Positions 36,398 through 45,827 of a stretch of DNA of 64,000 bases are shown here, one piece after another. The stretch is from Parasphaerochaeta coccoides DSM 17374. GTDB taxonomy: Bacteria; Spirochaetota; Spirochaetia; Sphaerochaetales; Sphaerochaetaceae. The notes under the pieces are model-generated. The model did not search any database, was not told the origin of the DNA, and worked only from the letters and a program-made list of their open reading frames with translations. Positions within the stretch are counted from its first letter, which is position 1. Each line of letters starts with the position of its first letter. Location: NCBI RefSeq assembly GCF_000208385.1, contig NC_015436.1:1674001-1738000 (forward strand), written 5' to 3'. The translations under genes and the position numbers were made by a program.

Positions 36398-38401
36398 TTA
36401 CAACAGATGGAGGGGATCTATGTCAATTTCCATATAGATGCCGGAAGGTGCCTTGTACTGCCGGACAACAGCGCCGATCATCTGATGGAGCAATGCCGGG
36501 GACATGCCGCGGAGCAGCACATGGAAACGCCAGTTCCCAGCTATTTTCTCCACCGGACAGGATGATGTGCCGAATACCTCCGGCAAATCCTTGCGACCGG
36601 GATTGCGTCGGACAAGGGCGGAAACAGTGCTTTCACAGATTTCGGCCAGCCGTGCCGCCTCCGTCTCGGCTTTATCCTTGTTCCTCCCCCTGACCACCAA
36701 ATTGACCATCCTGCCATAGGGAGGAAAGCCTGTCTCCCTGCGGGCATCCAGCTCTCGGTCATAGAAGCCATCCACATCCCCGGCACAGGCCGCTGTCACG
36801 GCTTCATTGCCCGGCTTGTAGGTTTGAACCACGACCCGACCCTTGTCATTATAACGCCCTGCCCGCCCGCTGACCTGAACCAACAGGGAGAAGGTATGTT
36901 CACGGGAACGAAAATCAGGAACGTTCAGACCACTATCAGCCAAGACAACCCCTACCAGCTCTACGCCGGGAAAATTTAGCCCCTTGGCGACCATCTGGGT
37001 ACCGAGAAGAATATCAATTTTCCCGTGACGGAAATCCTCCAGAACCAGTGCCATTGCGTCACGGTCGCGGGTGCTGTCGGTATCGAGTCGGGCAAGGGAC
37101 GCTGAGGGAAACATCCGTGCAACCTCCTGCTCGACCATCTCCGTTCCGAAACCGGAATAACCAACATCCAGGGAGCCGCAGTCAGGACAAACCGTGACCG
37201 GGGAGCGGGTATATCCACAGTAATGACAGACCATCATCGCTTCGTTCTTATGATAGGTCAGGGATACTGAACAATGGGGACAGGACATCTCATAACCACA
37301 GGTGGCGCAGTGAAAGAAATAGGAATAGCCACGGCGGTTGAGAAAGAGGATTACTTGCTTGCCTCGACCAAGGACAAGGCGCATCTCTTCCTCCAGCCTC
37401 CGGCTAATCATCCGGTTTTCACGGAGCATGTCCACCACTTCCATGACAGGAGGACGGCCACCGCCTACGCGTTGGGGAAGTTCCAATTTGAGCATCCCTG
37501 AATCCTCGTGCATCAGCTTCCATGCTTCAAGCGACGGCGTAGCACTGCCCATCACCAGCGTTGCGCCTGCATCGGCGCACCGTTTCTGGGCGACCTGACG
37601 GGCATGATAGCGCGGCGTGGAGCCTGCCTTGTAGGAGTTCTCATGCTCCTCGTCAATGATAATCATTCCCAAGCGAGGACATGGAGCGAACACCGCGCTG
37701 CGGGCACCGATAATCATATCCACTTCTCCCCGAAGGATGCGTTTCCACTGGTCAATCCGCTGGCTGGCAGTCAGAGCGGAATGCAGTACGGCGACCCGTC
37801 CTGGAAACCGGCATGCCACCATGCGTGACAACTGGTGTGTCAAAGTAATCTCCGGCACCAAATAAATGACCTGCCGTCCGCTATCCACCACATGGCGGGC
37901 TGCCCGGAAAAACACCTCACTCTTTCCACTCCCTGTAACACCATACAAGTAATACATGGCATGTGAGGCTGAGGAGATGGATGCTATGGCGGCCTCCTGT
38001 TCACCGGTCAACTCAACTGATCCGTCGGTCAGTTCGTCCTCAACGGCAAAGGCTGGCACTCCTACATCCCTCCGTCCTCCAGGTACCATAACGGAGAGAG
38101 CCTCACCCGGACTACAGAAATAGAAAGCGGCCATCCATTTTGCCAGCTCCACCTCCCGTGGGGAAAAGACAGGCTCTTTGTCGATGGCACGTTTTATATC
38201 CTTGAGTTCTCTTTCATTCTTTATTTCATCTTTTAGGACATCATCAGGAAAGACATCAATGACGAATGCCGTGATTTCACGATTGCCGAAAGGCACGGCT
38301 ACCCGGACTCCCGGCTTCACCTTTTCCTCCAGGGAAGGGGGAACGGCATAGTCAAATTCCTTGTCCACCGGGATGTTGGCCAGAACACGGGCGCGCATCA
38401 T
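36398..38401 (-). CDS. priA: Primosomal helicase PriA
   Basis: Replication-restart 3'-5' helicase, 667 residues. It has an N-terminal DNA-binding domain (MMRARVLANIPVDKEFDYAVP), Walker A YGVTGSGKSEVFF, Walker B IIIDEEHENSYK, ATP-linked GSATPSLEAW, and a zinc-binding insertion with CATCGYEMSCPHC and CHYCGYTRSPVTVCPDCG. GTQMVAKGLNFPGV and QVSGRAGR are the second helicase lobe motifs. The start overlaps the udg stop (ATGATGA); ATG 38398 is equally possible. Last gene of the cdaA operon. Confidence 0.95.
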   Translation of the reverse strand: MMRARVLANIPVDKEFDYAVPPSLEEKVKPGVRVAVPFGNREITAFVIDVFPDDVLKDEIKNERELKDIKRAIDKEPVFSPREVELAKWMAAFYFCSPGEALSVMVPGGRRDVGVPAFAVEDELTDGSVELTGEQEAAIASISSASHAMYYLYGVTGSGKSEVFFRAARHVVDSGRQVIYLVPEITLTHQLSRMVACRFPGRVAVLHSALTASQRIDQWKRILRGEVDMIIGARSAVFAPCPRLGMIIIDEEHENSYKAGSTPRYHARQVAQKRCADAGATLVMGSATPSLEAWKLMHEDSGMLKLELPQRVGGGRPPVMEVVDMLRENRMISRRLEEEMRLVLGRGKQVILFLNRRGYSYFFHCATCGYEMSCPHCSVSLTYHKNEAMMVCHYCGYTRSPVTVCPDCGSLDVGYSGFGTEMVEQEVARMFPSASLARLDTDSTRDRDAMALVLEDFRHGKIDILLGTQMVAKGLNFPGVELVGVVLADSGLNVPDFRSREHTFSLLVQVSGRAGRYNDKGRVVVQTYKPGNEAVTAACAGDVDGFYDRELDARRETGFPPYGRMVNLVVRGRNKDKAETEAARLAEICESTVSALVRRNPGRKDLPEVFGTSSCPVEKIAGNWRFHVLLRGMSPALLHQMIGAVVRQYKAPSGIYMEIDIDPLHLL

Positions 38402-39267
38402 GTTTGCTTCTTTCCGGCATGTACCGGCAGCCCGACCATGGAGGCAAGTCGTTTCATATCTTCCCACACGGGAGCGCGGAGCCTGTCCAAGTTGCGGAGG
38501 ACTCCGGCAGGATGATAGGTCACTATCACCGGAATATTCATGTAACTGAAAGTGCGTCCTCTCAGCGCGCCGACGCCTTCCTTTGTCTCCAGGATGGCAT
38601 GGGCAGCCACCGCTCCCGCCAGCAGGATGACTCGCGGTTGGACAAGTGCAATCTGCCGACGGAGATAGGGAATGCACGCCTGTACTTCATCAGGCAGGGG
38701 ATCACGGTTTCCCGGCGGCCGGCATTTCACGATATTGGCAATGTAGGCGTTTGTCTGACGGGATACACCTATAGGTGCAAACCATCTGTCCATGTACTGT
38801 CCGCCTTTGCCAACGAACGGTCTGCCGCTGAGGTCTTCATCTCGTCCCGGACCTTCACCAATTACCATAACGACAGGATGCTCCTCCTGTCCTTCTCCGA
38901 AAACCGTATACGTCCGCGTCTCACACAACCGGCAGTTCTTGCATGATGAGACAAGAGTTGAAAGCTCTTTCAGGGAACAGGAAGAATAATCCCGTGCTTC
39001 AGTGTCAGGAAAAAGAACGTCGGATGCGCCAAGGAACTGTACCTGCCTCCCGTCCTCTTTTCCTTTTTCCAGAGAATCTTGCTGAACGGACGGGTTTTCC
39101 CCGTCAATGGCATCCCGTATGAAAGGCAGAAAAGCATCATCAGGAATATCCAGAGGAAGGGATGCGGGCAGCGGGGACGGTGGAGTCATGGCACGTTCAG
39201 CTTCATCAATATTCCGGGCAAGACGGGCAAGGGCGGCACTCACGGTCTGTGCGTCAGGCTTCATCAT
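38398..39267 (-). CDS. Type 4 (4Fe-4S) uracil-DNA glycosylase
   Basis: Base-excision enzyme removing uracil from DNA. The 289-residue protein has a variable ~95-residue N-terminal extension, then the cluster cysteines CKNCRLCETR, VMVIGEGPGRDED (motif A), FVGKGGQYMDRW, NIVKCRPPGNRDP (cluster Cys) and VIVTYHPAGVLRN (motif B). GGGAGG lies six bases before the ATG at 39267, which overlaps the truA end by 14 bases. Confidence 0.92.
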   Translation of the reverse strand: MMKPDAQTVSAALARLARNIDEAERAMTPPSPLPASLPLDIPDDAFLPFIRDAIDGENPSVQQDSLEKGKEDGRQVQFLGASDVLFPDTEARDYSSCSLKELSTLVSSCKNCRLCETRTYTVFGEGQEEHPVVMVIGEGPGRDEDLSGRPFVGKGGQYMDRWFAPIGVSRQTNAYIANIVKCRPPGNRDPLPDEVQACIPYLRRQIALVQPRVILLAGAVAAHAILETKEGVGALRGRTFSYMNIPVIVTYHPAGVLRNLDRLRAPVWEDMKRLASMVGLPVHAGKKQT

Positions 39268-40153
39268 CGCTATCCTCCCTCTCCCTATCTTCCGACGGCA
39301 TCTCCATGGAAGGATGAAGATGCTCAAACCATTCATATTCCTTCTCGTCAAAGGAAATCCGTGACAGGTACAGGCCATGGGCGGAGGCTGTCCGCCCGGC
39401 TTGGCTTCTGTCCCGCGCGGCAAGCCGCCGTGCAGTCTCCGTGGCAGGCACGCCTCCCAACACCAAGAAGAAAAGCGTCCCCACAATGGAACGCACCATC
39501 TTGTAGAGGAATGCGTTGCCGCAGATAGTATACACCAGCACCTCGGCTCCGTGGATATCCTTCTCTACGGAGAAATCAGATACATAGATGTCCCTATGGC
39601 GACGTTCGCACATATCTCCCGCGGCAGTGAACGTAGTGAAATCATGGGTTCCGGCTATTTCCGCGGCATGAGCTTTCAGAAGTTCCAGGGACGGCAGTTC
39701 CTTCACTACCCAGACACGACCTGAGTCAAAGGGAGTCATGTCAGCTTCTCTCTTGATGAGATATCGGTATTCCCGTGCCATGGCGGAGAACCGCGCATGG
39801 AAAGAGTCGTTGGTTTCCTCACTGTCCATGATGCGTATGGCAGGAGGCAGAAAGGCGTTCAATGCGCGTTTGAAGACTACCGCCGGAAAACGTTCGTCAG
39901 GGAGGTCGAAATGGCAGACCTGCCCCAAGGCGTGAACGCCGGAATCGGTTCGTCCGCTTCCTACGACTGTGACGGAATGTCCGGTCAACCGGTAGAGCGC
40001 GTCTTCTATCTCCGCCTGGACACTCGGCGCATTGCGCTGGTGCTGCCACCCGCTGTAGCCTGTCCCGTCATAAGCGACCGTCATGCGGACTCGCCTGACG
40101 CATCCTTCTTCATACGGATGGGAAGCAGGACGTCTCCAGTCACTGCGTGCCAT
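39254..40153 (-). CDS. truA: tRNA pseudouridine synthase A
   Basis: Modifies U38-U40 in the tRNA anticodon arm. The 299-residue protein has YDGTGYSGWQHQ near residue 28, catalytic Asp in GSGRTDSGVHALGQVCHFD, AREYRYLI and NAFLYKMVRSIVGTL. GAGGA lies seven bases before the ATG at 40153, inside the end of acpS. The C-terminus is acidic (SEDREREDSDDEA), longer than usual. Confidence 0.94.
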   Translation of the reverse strand: MARSDWRRPASHPYEEGCVRRVRMTVAYDGTGYSGWQHQRNAPSVQAEIEDALYRLTGHSVTVVGSGRTDSGVHALGQVCHFDLPDERFPAVVFKRALNAFLPPAIRIMDSEETNDSFHARFSAMAREYRYLIKREADMTPFDSGRVWVVKELPSLELLKAHAAEIAGTHDFTTFTAAGDMCERRHRDIYVSDFSVEKDIHGAEVLVYTICGNAFLYKMVRSIVGTLFFLVLGGVPATETARRLAARDRSQAGRTASAHGLYLSRISFDEKEYEWFEHLHPSMEMPSEDREREDSDDEA

Positions 40154-40541
40154 CGGACGATTCCTCCACCAGCATGACCTGCGCCAATGCCAGAGGATGC
40201 TCATGGGTCAGGGAGACCAAGATGGAAGTCTTGGGAAAAAGACGGGAAAAATGCTCCGCCGTGTGTCCTTCAAGCACCAAGGAGGGCTTTCCCAGGATAT
40301 CGGTGACAACAGCAATCTCACGCAGGCTCATTCCCCGCATCCCCGTTCCCATCGCCTTGCTCAAGGCTTCCTTGGCGGCGAAACGCGTAGCAAGGAACTC
40401 CCCCCTGCTCCGTAGGGAATCTTCTTTCAACATCAAAGCACGCTTGGCTTCAGAAGGATGAAAGAGGCGTGACACAAGCCCGTCACCAAATGTTTCCATA
40501 CGTAAGATGGATACGGCATCAATGCCTATACCTCGAATCAT
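40140..40541 (-). CDS. acpS: Holo-[acyl-carrier-protein] synthase
   Basis: Transfers 4'-phosphopantetheine from CoA to apo-ACP. The 133-residue AcpS-type enzyme starts MIRGIGIDAVSILRME (metal-binding Asp) and has FLATRFAAKEALSKAMGTGM, followed by SLTHEHPLALAQVML. The start is one base after the ybbR stop (TGATATG). Essential lipid-synthesis gene inside the cdaA operon. Confidence 0.95.
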   Translation of the reverse strand: MIRGIGIDAVSILRMETFGDGLVSRLFHPSEAKRALMLKEDSLRSRGEFLATRFAAKEALSKAMGTGMRGMSLREIAVVTDILGKPSLVLEGHTAEHFSRLFPKTSILVSLTHEHPLALAQVMLVEESSDGTQ

Positions 40542-40542
40542 A

Positions 40543-40962
40543 TCAGCGGGGCTCCTGTCCAATGGACGGCAGGCTCTTGAAATCAACGGTGACGCTTGCC
40601 GGATGCGTCGTGATGCTGACCCCAGGCATTTCTTTGAGTACACTCTGGTAATCAACATTGACAAGTGTCGTAGCAGGACCTCCCCCGGAAACGAAGGAGA
40701 AATCCACGGAAGCCGTAATCCTCTCAGGAATGATGCGGTAGATGTCTTCATCCGGCCCGGTGATGGAGACTTCAATGGTATCAGGAATCAGGCTGGCAGC
40801 CACATACCCTTCCGGAGCGGTATAGTTCAGAGGAATATCGATGACATAGTTTGACAGCAGGGAATATTGCACGATGACATATACCCCAAGGGCACAAATC
40901 AGGCAAAGGAGCTTTACCGGCCAATTATAAGCCAGGTTCTGGAAAATCTTATTCAATTTCAT
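40543..40962 (-). CDS. YbbR-domain membrane protein (CdaR-like)
   Basis: A 139-residue protein with one N-terminal transmembrane helix (VKLLCLICALGVYVIVQYSLL) and a single extracytoplasmic YbbR domain. In Firmicutes CdaR carries several YbbR domains and regulates CdaA; the overlap with cdaA here suggests the same partnership with a minimal version. GAGGAGG lies nine bases before the ATG. Confidence 0.85.
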   Translation of the reverse strand: MKLNKIFQNLAYNWPVKLLCLICALGVYVIVQYSLLSNYVIDIPLNYTAPEGYVAASLIPDTIEVSITGPDEDIYRIIPERITASVDFSFVSGGGPATTLVNVDYQSVLKEMPGVSITTHPASVTVDFKSLPSIGQEPR

Positions 40963-41767
40963 CGATGCTCGCCTCCTCGATCAGTTCTTCAGGCGTAATG
41001 TCCTGATAGCTGAACAGCGCCAGAAGCATGCGCTTGACCGTGGGAGATTTCAAGTCATAGTACAGGTTCGCGTTGTAGGTCAGCGAAATGGCTCCTGTTT
41101 CCTCCGAGACGACAATCACTACTGCGTCAGATTCTTCGGCCAGACCGAGTGCGGCGCGATGGCGCGTCCCGAAGCTCTTGCGGATATCAGTCTGCTCACT
41201 CAACGGCAGATAGCAACCGGCAGCCACAATCCGGTCGCCCTGGATAATCATGGCTCCGTCGTGCAGGGGCGTATCATGGTCAAAGACCGTCAGAATCAGG
41301 GAGGAGGACAAGTCTGCGTTCAAACGGGTTCCGCTCTCAATGATGGGGCGTATGGCAAGCCGACGGGGAAAGACAATCAAAGCTCCTCTGCGCTTTGATG
41401 TCAGCACCTCACAAGCTGTCAGAATGCTGTCAATCTGGTCGCCGTTCGTCATGGTGTTCATGCGGAAACGTCGGCTGTACAATGCTTTTCCTTGGGCGAA
41501 GGAACGGCGCAGCTCCGGCTGGTACAGGAGAAAGAGAAACACGATGTATGGGACGAAAAACTGGTGGAGCAGCCACAGAAGCATGGAAAGCCGCAATACG
41601 TAGCACGCGGCAAAGAACAAAAGATAGTACAGCGCGAGCCTGAGCATGTGGGAGGCTTTGGTAAGAGCTACGGCTTCATAGAGACGGTAAAACAACCAAG
41701 CCAGGATCCCAATCTCAGCCACGGGGCGTATGTATGTCATCACAGCATCCAGGGATTCATACCACAC
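40949..41767 (-). CDS. cdaA: Diadenylate cyclase (c-di-AMP synthase)
   Basis: Membrane-bound DAC enzyme making c-di-AMP from two ATP. Three N-terminal transmembrane segments (about 10-85) are followed by the DAC domain with the active-site DGA (DHDTPLHDGAMIIQ) and RHR (FGTRHRAALG). A GTG at 41767, nine bases after AGGAG, is preferred over the ATG at 41776, which abuts the Shine-Dalgarno. First gene of cdaA-ybbR-acpS-truA-udg-priA. A TATACT -10 box lies upstream near 41800. Confidence 0.93.
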   Translation of the reverse strand: MWYESLDAVMTYIRPVAEIGILAWLFYRLYEAVALTKASHMLRLALYYLLFFAACYVLRLSMLLWLLHQFFVPYIVFLFLLYQPELRRSFAQGKALYSRRFRMNTMTNGDQIDSILTACEVLTSKRRGALIVFPRRLAIRPIIESGTRLNADLSSSLILTVFDHDTPLHDGAMIIQGDRIVAAGCYLPLSEQTDIRKSFGTRHRAALGLAEESDAVVIVVSEETGAISLTYNANLYYDLKSPTVKRMLLALFSYQDITPEELIEEASIDEIE

Positions 41768-41860
41768 TCTCGGCATCTCCTTTCATAAAGAAGTATAACT
41801 GGTTAGGCTGAATTAGAAAACAGCAAAAACCTGTATCCAGCGCGTATCCGAATCGCTCAA

Positions 41861-44800
41861 TCACAACGGCAGCCGGGAAATGACTACTGGCGTGCCTGTC
41901 GATGGACTCCCTTCTTTCTCCAGAAGGGACTTTCCTCCCAGAATGACAGTACGGCTGTGCGCTTTCAGTCGTTCAAGAATGTCAGCGGCGGCCATTGCGA
42001 TGTCTTCGGGACGGACGGCACAGACAAGGCTTCTCACATGGGCGCGGAAATCATCGGTGAATCCATACAAATCCCGCCGGAACGTCACCCCCGCCTTCTG
42101 TCGGGGTGAAAGCGGCCGTATCTCCTTGCCCACGGTTAGTATCAGGGCATCTTCAACAGTGGAAGCGTCCGGAGGCATGCGGACGAGTTCCTCCAGAGAG
42201 TCCATATAATCGGCGATGGAACCGGCTATGCGAGGATCGCGGTAGGTGGTGAAGACAAAGAGTTGTTCCAGGAGATCGAGGGAGCTGGACACGCCATATG
42301 CGCCACCATTTCCCCTGATTCGCGTCCAGAGTCCATTAGTGGTCAGAAGCGTACCAAGTACCTGCTGAGCCGCTTGCAATGACGAGCCTGCCGGTGCGCT
42401 TGAAGTCACTATCGCTGTATAAGAGACAGTGGCGGGAATACGGAAAAGCTCCCGTTCAGGAAGTTGGTTCAAGCCAAAATCCCGGCTTACCGGTATGAGA
42501 AGGTCGCCAAATTCGGGGAATCCTTCCACAAAAGATTCAAGTATCTTGATGTGTTGTTTTTCTCTGGACGCATCACCAGTCACTTGGATGACCAAGCGTT
42601 CACGCATGGCAAGTTTTTCTTGCAGAGACACGAGCCGTGAGGCGATTCCTTTGATGCCGGAGGCGTTCTTTATGTCAATTCCATCCAGCATCAGCCAGTG
42701 GGCAAGACCACCTGTCGCTTCCGCCTGCTGACCGACCATGCTGAAAGCGACTCCCGCCCGTTGCGCGGCATATACGTTGGCACCGCCAAGAAGTCCATTA
42801 GAATATTCAGTGCGCATATCAGTGATAGCAGCGGCTATCCTGCCGACATCCTTGACATCGGCATGGCGGAGGAGGTCGCCTGCAAAGGCGCAGGCTTCAG
42901 CAAAATCCCTCTCCAGCGCACTGAAACGAACCATGAGCAGCGACTTTTCCTCCCGTGGCCGTCCTGCCGATTCCACGGTGGAACCTGCATCGAACGCAAT
43001 GGAGAATGAACCAGTCAGGCTGCGGATACGCATGGCCACCTGGCTGTAGTCCATGCCCTTCATCCCTGTCATCTGCAAAAGACGGACATAGATGCTTAAA
43101 TCCAGGATTTCCTGAACAGTCAAATCATCCAGCGTAAAAGCAAAGTCAGCGTAGACGATGCCATTGGTGAACAGAGGAACCATGACTGTCGGACGGCCTG
43201 AAACTTCCACAGATTTCTTTTCTATGCGGCGGATATCCAAAGGAAGGTCGGACAGGCGCAGGCGTGGTATGGTCGCCAATGCGTCCGGGGCGTCACCGGA
43301 TTCTTCGAATTGCAGAAAACGGGCATATTTGTCCTGAAAATCTTTGAAGCCTTGTTTGTCCATGCCAGAGCGGATTTGTTCAGCTTTCTTTGCCATAGTC
43401 TGGTCACGGCGCGTCAGATACTGGGGGTCAGGGATGACAGTCAGCAGGCAACGATGAGGATTTTCCACCAGGTTCCGGAACATCCATGACTCGAACCATC
43501 CCATGGATGGATCCTTTGCTTCGTCCGCCGCGGCATAGGAAACCGCGACAGCCTCCCTCAACGCCTTCACAGGTTCTGCCGAGGCAATGGTAGAAGCGGG
43601 TGGCAGTCCCTGGAGCCAGCCATGGAGGGAACGGTTCATAGCCCTCAGTCCGTTAGGATATCCGCCAGGAATTTCGGCAAGCGAAAATTCCAGGCGTTTC
43701 AGGGCGGCTTCCACCTCGTCACGGGGAATCCCTGTCTTGACAATGCGGGTCAGGGTCTTCATGAGGAAACTTTCCGCTTGCTGTGCTTTGTCTGGGGAAA
43801 TGCCTTTGAAGCCAACGACGAACGGCATGAGGCGGAACTCGGAACTCATGCCGCTTTCAGGACAGATGTCCAATCCCAGTTTTGATTCCGTGATGGCCTT
43901 ATACAACGGAGCCCCCGGATTACCGAGCAGGACATCGACCAGAGTAGAAAGCGTATAAACCTGGAGAGGGTCTTCCGCGGATGTAGTTGCCCAACTCAAG
44001 GTGACGGATGCTCCGGAAGAAACGTCCTCGGCTTTTCCGTCATGTTCAACGGGGCTATAGGCTACCGCCTGCCGTGGCGTCAGCCATTTTTCAGGCAAGG
44101 GCGCCGCTCCGGGCACTTCGATGGCCGAATACTGTCCAAGGTAGGCATTCTCAAGGAACTCAAGTTTGTCCCCCGGTTCAAGGGCTCCGTACATAAGGAG
44201 CTTGCAGTTACCGGGATGATAATATTGTCCGTAAAATGCCTTGAACTGCTTATAGTCAAGGTTGATTATGGCTTCGGGGTCTCCGCCTGAATCAAAGGCA
44301 TAGGGAGTATCAGGAAAAAGTGTACGGACAGACTGCAACCCCACAATGGTATCATGGTCAGCCCCACCTTTCATTTCATTGAGGACGACGCCGTCAAAGG
44401 TGATGGTGCCATCCTCATGAGGAACCTGGCGCACTCCTTCCTGCTGGAATGTTTCTTCCCTGAGAAGCGGCGCAAAGACAGCATCAGCATACACGGCGAA
44501 AAGATTGTCGAAGTCCTTGCGTGAGGGACTGGCCGCGGGATAGCTGGTGCGGTCGCTGTAGGTCATCGCATTCATGAACGTATTTGCGCTGCCCTTGAGC
44601 AACGTCATGAAGGGATCACGTACAGGATAGCGCCGGGAGCCTGCCAGTACACTGTGCTCTATGATATGAGCGACTCCGCTGTCGTTGTTCGGAGGGGTCT
44701 TGAAGGTAAAGCCAAAGAAAAGCTCAACATCAGCATTGATGACCTGATATACTTCCATTTTTGTGATGATATGCTGAAAGAGATACCCTTTTGCCTCGTA

Positions 44801-44893
44801 GTCCGGAAGATTGTCTATGGAGACAAGAACAAAGCTGTGCAACTCATCGCCTATTTTCAAAGTACAGGGATTCTCCCCGTCATGTTCACCCAC
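41861..44893 (-). CDS. M16C (PreP-like) zinc metallopeptidase
   Basis: A 1010-residue presequence-protease-type peptidase. The inverted zinc motif is VAHIIEHSVLAGS (HxxEH) with the distal glutamate in VVLNEMKGG. Full length contains both M16 halves and the inhibitory linker. No signal peptide, so it is likely cytoplasmic peptide clearance. The start is a GTG with AGGAGG five bases upstream (VGEHDGENPCTLK...). Longer readings run into the divergent gene. Confidence 0.92.
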   Translation of the reverse strand: MGEHDGENPCTLKIGDELHSFVLVSIDNLPDYEAKGYLFQHIITKMEVYQVINADVELFFGFTFKTPPNNDSGVAHIIEHSVLAGSRRYPVRDPFMTLLKGSANTFMNAMTYSDRTSYPAASPSRKDFDNLFAVYADAVFAPLLREETFQQEGVRQVPHEDGTITFDGVVLNEMKGGADHDTIVGLQSVRTLFPDTPYAFDSGGDPEAIINLDYKQFKAFYGQYYHPGNCKLLMYGALEPGDKLEFLENAYLGQYSAIEVPGAAPLPEKWLTPRQAVAYSPVEHDGKAEDVSSGASVTLSWATTSAEDPLQVYTLSTLVDVLLGNPGAPLYKAITESKLGLDICPESGMSSEFRLMPFVVGFKGISPDKAQQAESFLMKTLTRIVKTGIPRDEVEAALKRLEFSLAEIPGGYPNGLRAMNRSLHGWLQGLPPASTIASAEPVKALREAVAVSYAAADEAKDPSMGWFESWMFRNLVENPHRCLLTVIPDPQYLTRRDQTMAKKAEQIRSGMDKQGFKDFQDKYARFLQFEESGDAPDALATIPRLRLSDLPLDIRRIEKKSVEVSGRPTVMVPLFTNGIVYADFAFTLDDLTVQEILDLSIYVRLLQMTGMKGMDYSQVAMRIRSLTGSFSIAFDAGSTVESAGRPREEKSLLMVRFSALERDFAEACAFAGDLLRHADVKDVGRIAAAITDMRTEYSNGLLGGANVYAAQRAGVAFSMVGQQAEATGGLAHWLMLDGIDIKNASGIKGIASRLVSLQEKLAMRERLVIQVTGDASREKQHIKILESFVEGFPEFGDLLIPVSRDFGLNQLPERELFRIPATVSYTAIVTSSAPAGSSLQAAQQVLGTLLTTNGLWTRIRGNGGAYGVSSSLDLLEQLFVFTTYRDPRIAGSIADYMDSLEELVRMPPDASTVEDALILTVGKEIRPLSPRQKAGVTFRRDLYGFTDDFRAHVRSLVCAVRPEDIAMAAADILERLKAHSRTVILGGKSLLEKEGSPSTGTPVVISRLPL

Positions 44894-45037
44894 ATGAACC
44901 TCCTGAAAACAAAAACGGCATGTCCATGACGCCGTTACCGGAAACCTTATCATGGGTCCATTCTCATTGACAACCCTGTCCGTCCTGCCTACTCTTGCAT
45001 ATGGAAGCAGAATGAAGGCATCGGCAGGAGGTATGGC

Positions 45038-45790
45038 ATGACAGATTTCTTCAACGGTCTGGAGCGACCGCTTATCTTCGGACATAGGGGCTTGAGCGAC
45101 CTTGCACCGGAAAATACGCTCCCTGCGTTTCAGATGTGCGTAGACAAAGGCGTTCCCGCTGTCGAGCTTGACGTACACCTTTGCGCTACCGGAGAACTGG
45201 TCGTCATCCACGACTCGAACCTCAAAAGAGTTTCAGGTGAAGACATGATAGTGGAAGAAACATCGTTCCAACGACTGAGACAGGTGGACGTGGGATCCCA
45301 TAAAGGAGCGCAGTTCGCCGGTACTCGCATACCTCTCCTTTCGGAGTTATTCGAGTTATGCGGAGATAAACTCATATATGACATAGAAATAAAAAGAAAT
45401 GGCATTTTGGGTTCTCGCCTTGAGCAAGCAGTCTGGGATACCATTGTCCAGTTCTGCTTACAGGGAAAATGCATGGTCTCGTCCTTCAATCCGTTTTCCG
45501 TCAGAAAATTCCGTTCACTGTCAAAGGATAAGATTCCTACTTCGGTAATTTATAGCAGGGACTCGGATGTTCCGAGGGCCTTCCGACGTGGTGCCGGACG
45601 CCATATTGCCCGATGTTCCTATCTCAAACCATCCTATAAAGTGGTCGATGAAAAGATGATTGAGAAATTCCAGGAGAAAAAAGGCTATCCTGTAGTGGTC
45701 TGGACGGTGAACACCCGTGAAGATTACCAGAGAATGGCCAATCTTGGCGTGAAGGGAGTCATTGGCAACAGCCCGCATCTTTTTCTGTGA
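45038..45790 (+). CDS. Glycerophosphodiester phosphodiesterase
   Basis: Cytoplasmic GDPD (UgpQ-like, 250 residues) splitting glycerophosphodiesters to glycerol-3-phosphate and an alcohol. Motifs: GHRGLSDLAPENTLPAF, VELDVHLCATGELVVIHD, YDIEIKR, SSFNPF, VVVWTVNT. AGGAGG lies six bases upstream of the ATG. Divergent from the M16C gene (144-base gap), convergent with the lipoprotein gene. Confidence 0.93.
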   Translation: MTDFFNGLERPLIFGHRGLSDLAPENTLPAFQMCVDKGVPAVELDVHLCATGELVVIHDSNLKRVSGEDMIVEETSFQRLRQVDVGSHKGAQFAGTRIPLLSELFELCGDKLIYDIEIKRNGILGSRLEQAVWDTIVQFCLQGKCMVSSFNPFSVRKFRSLSKDKIPTSVIYSRDSDVPRAFRRGAGRHIARCSYLKPSYKVVDEKMIEKFQEKKGYPVVVWTVNTREDYQRMANLGVKGVIGNSPHLFL

Positions 45791-45827
45791 TGCGCAAGCC
45801 TCCGGGAACCATCCTATCCTGACAGCT

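Noticed and set aside
36117..36437. 106-codon plus-strand frame after the first RCC1 gene
   Set aside because: Composition is not protein-like, no start signal, and it enters the antisense of priA.
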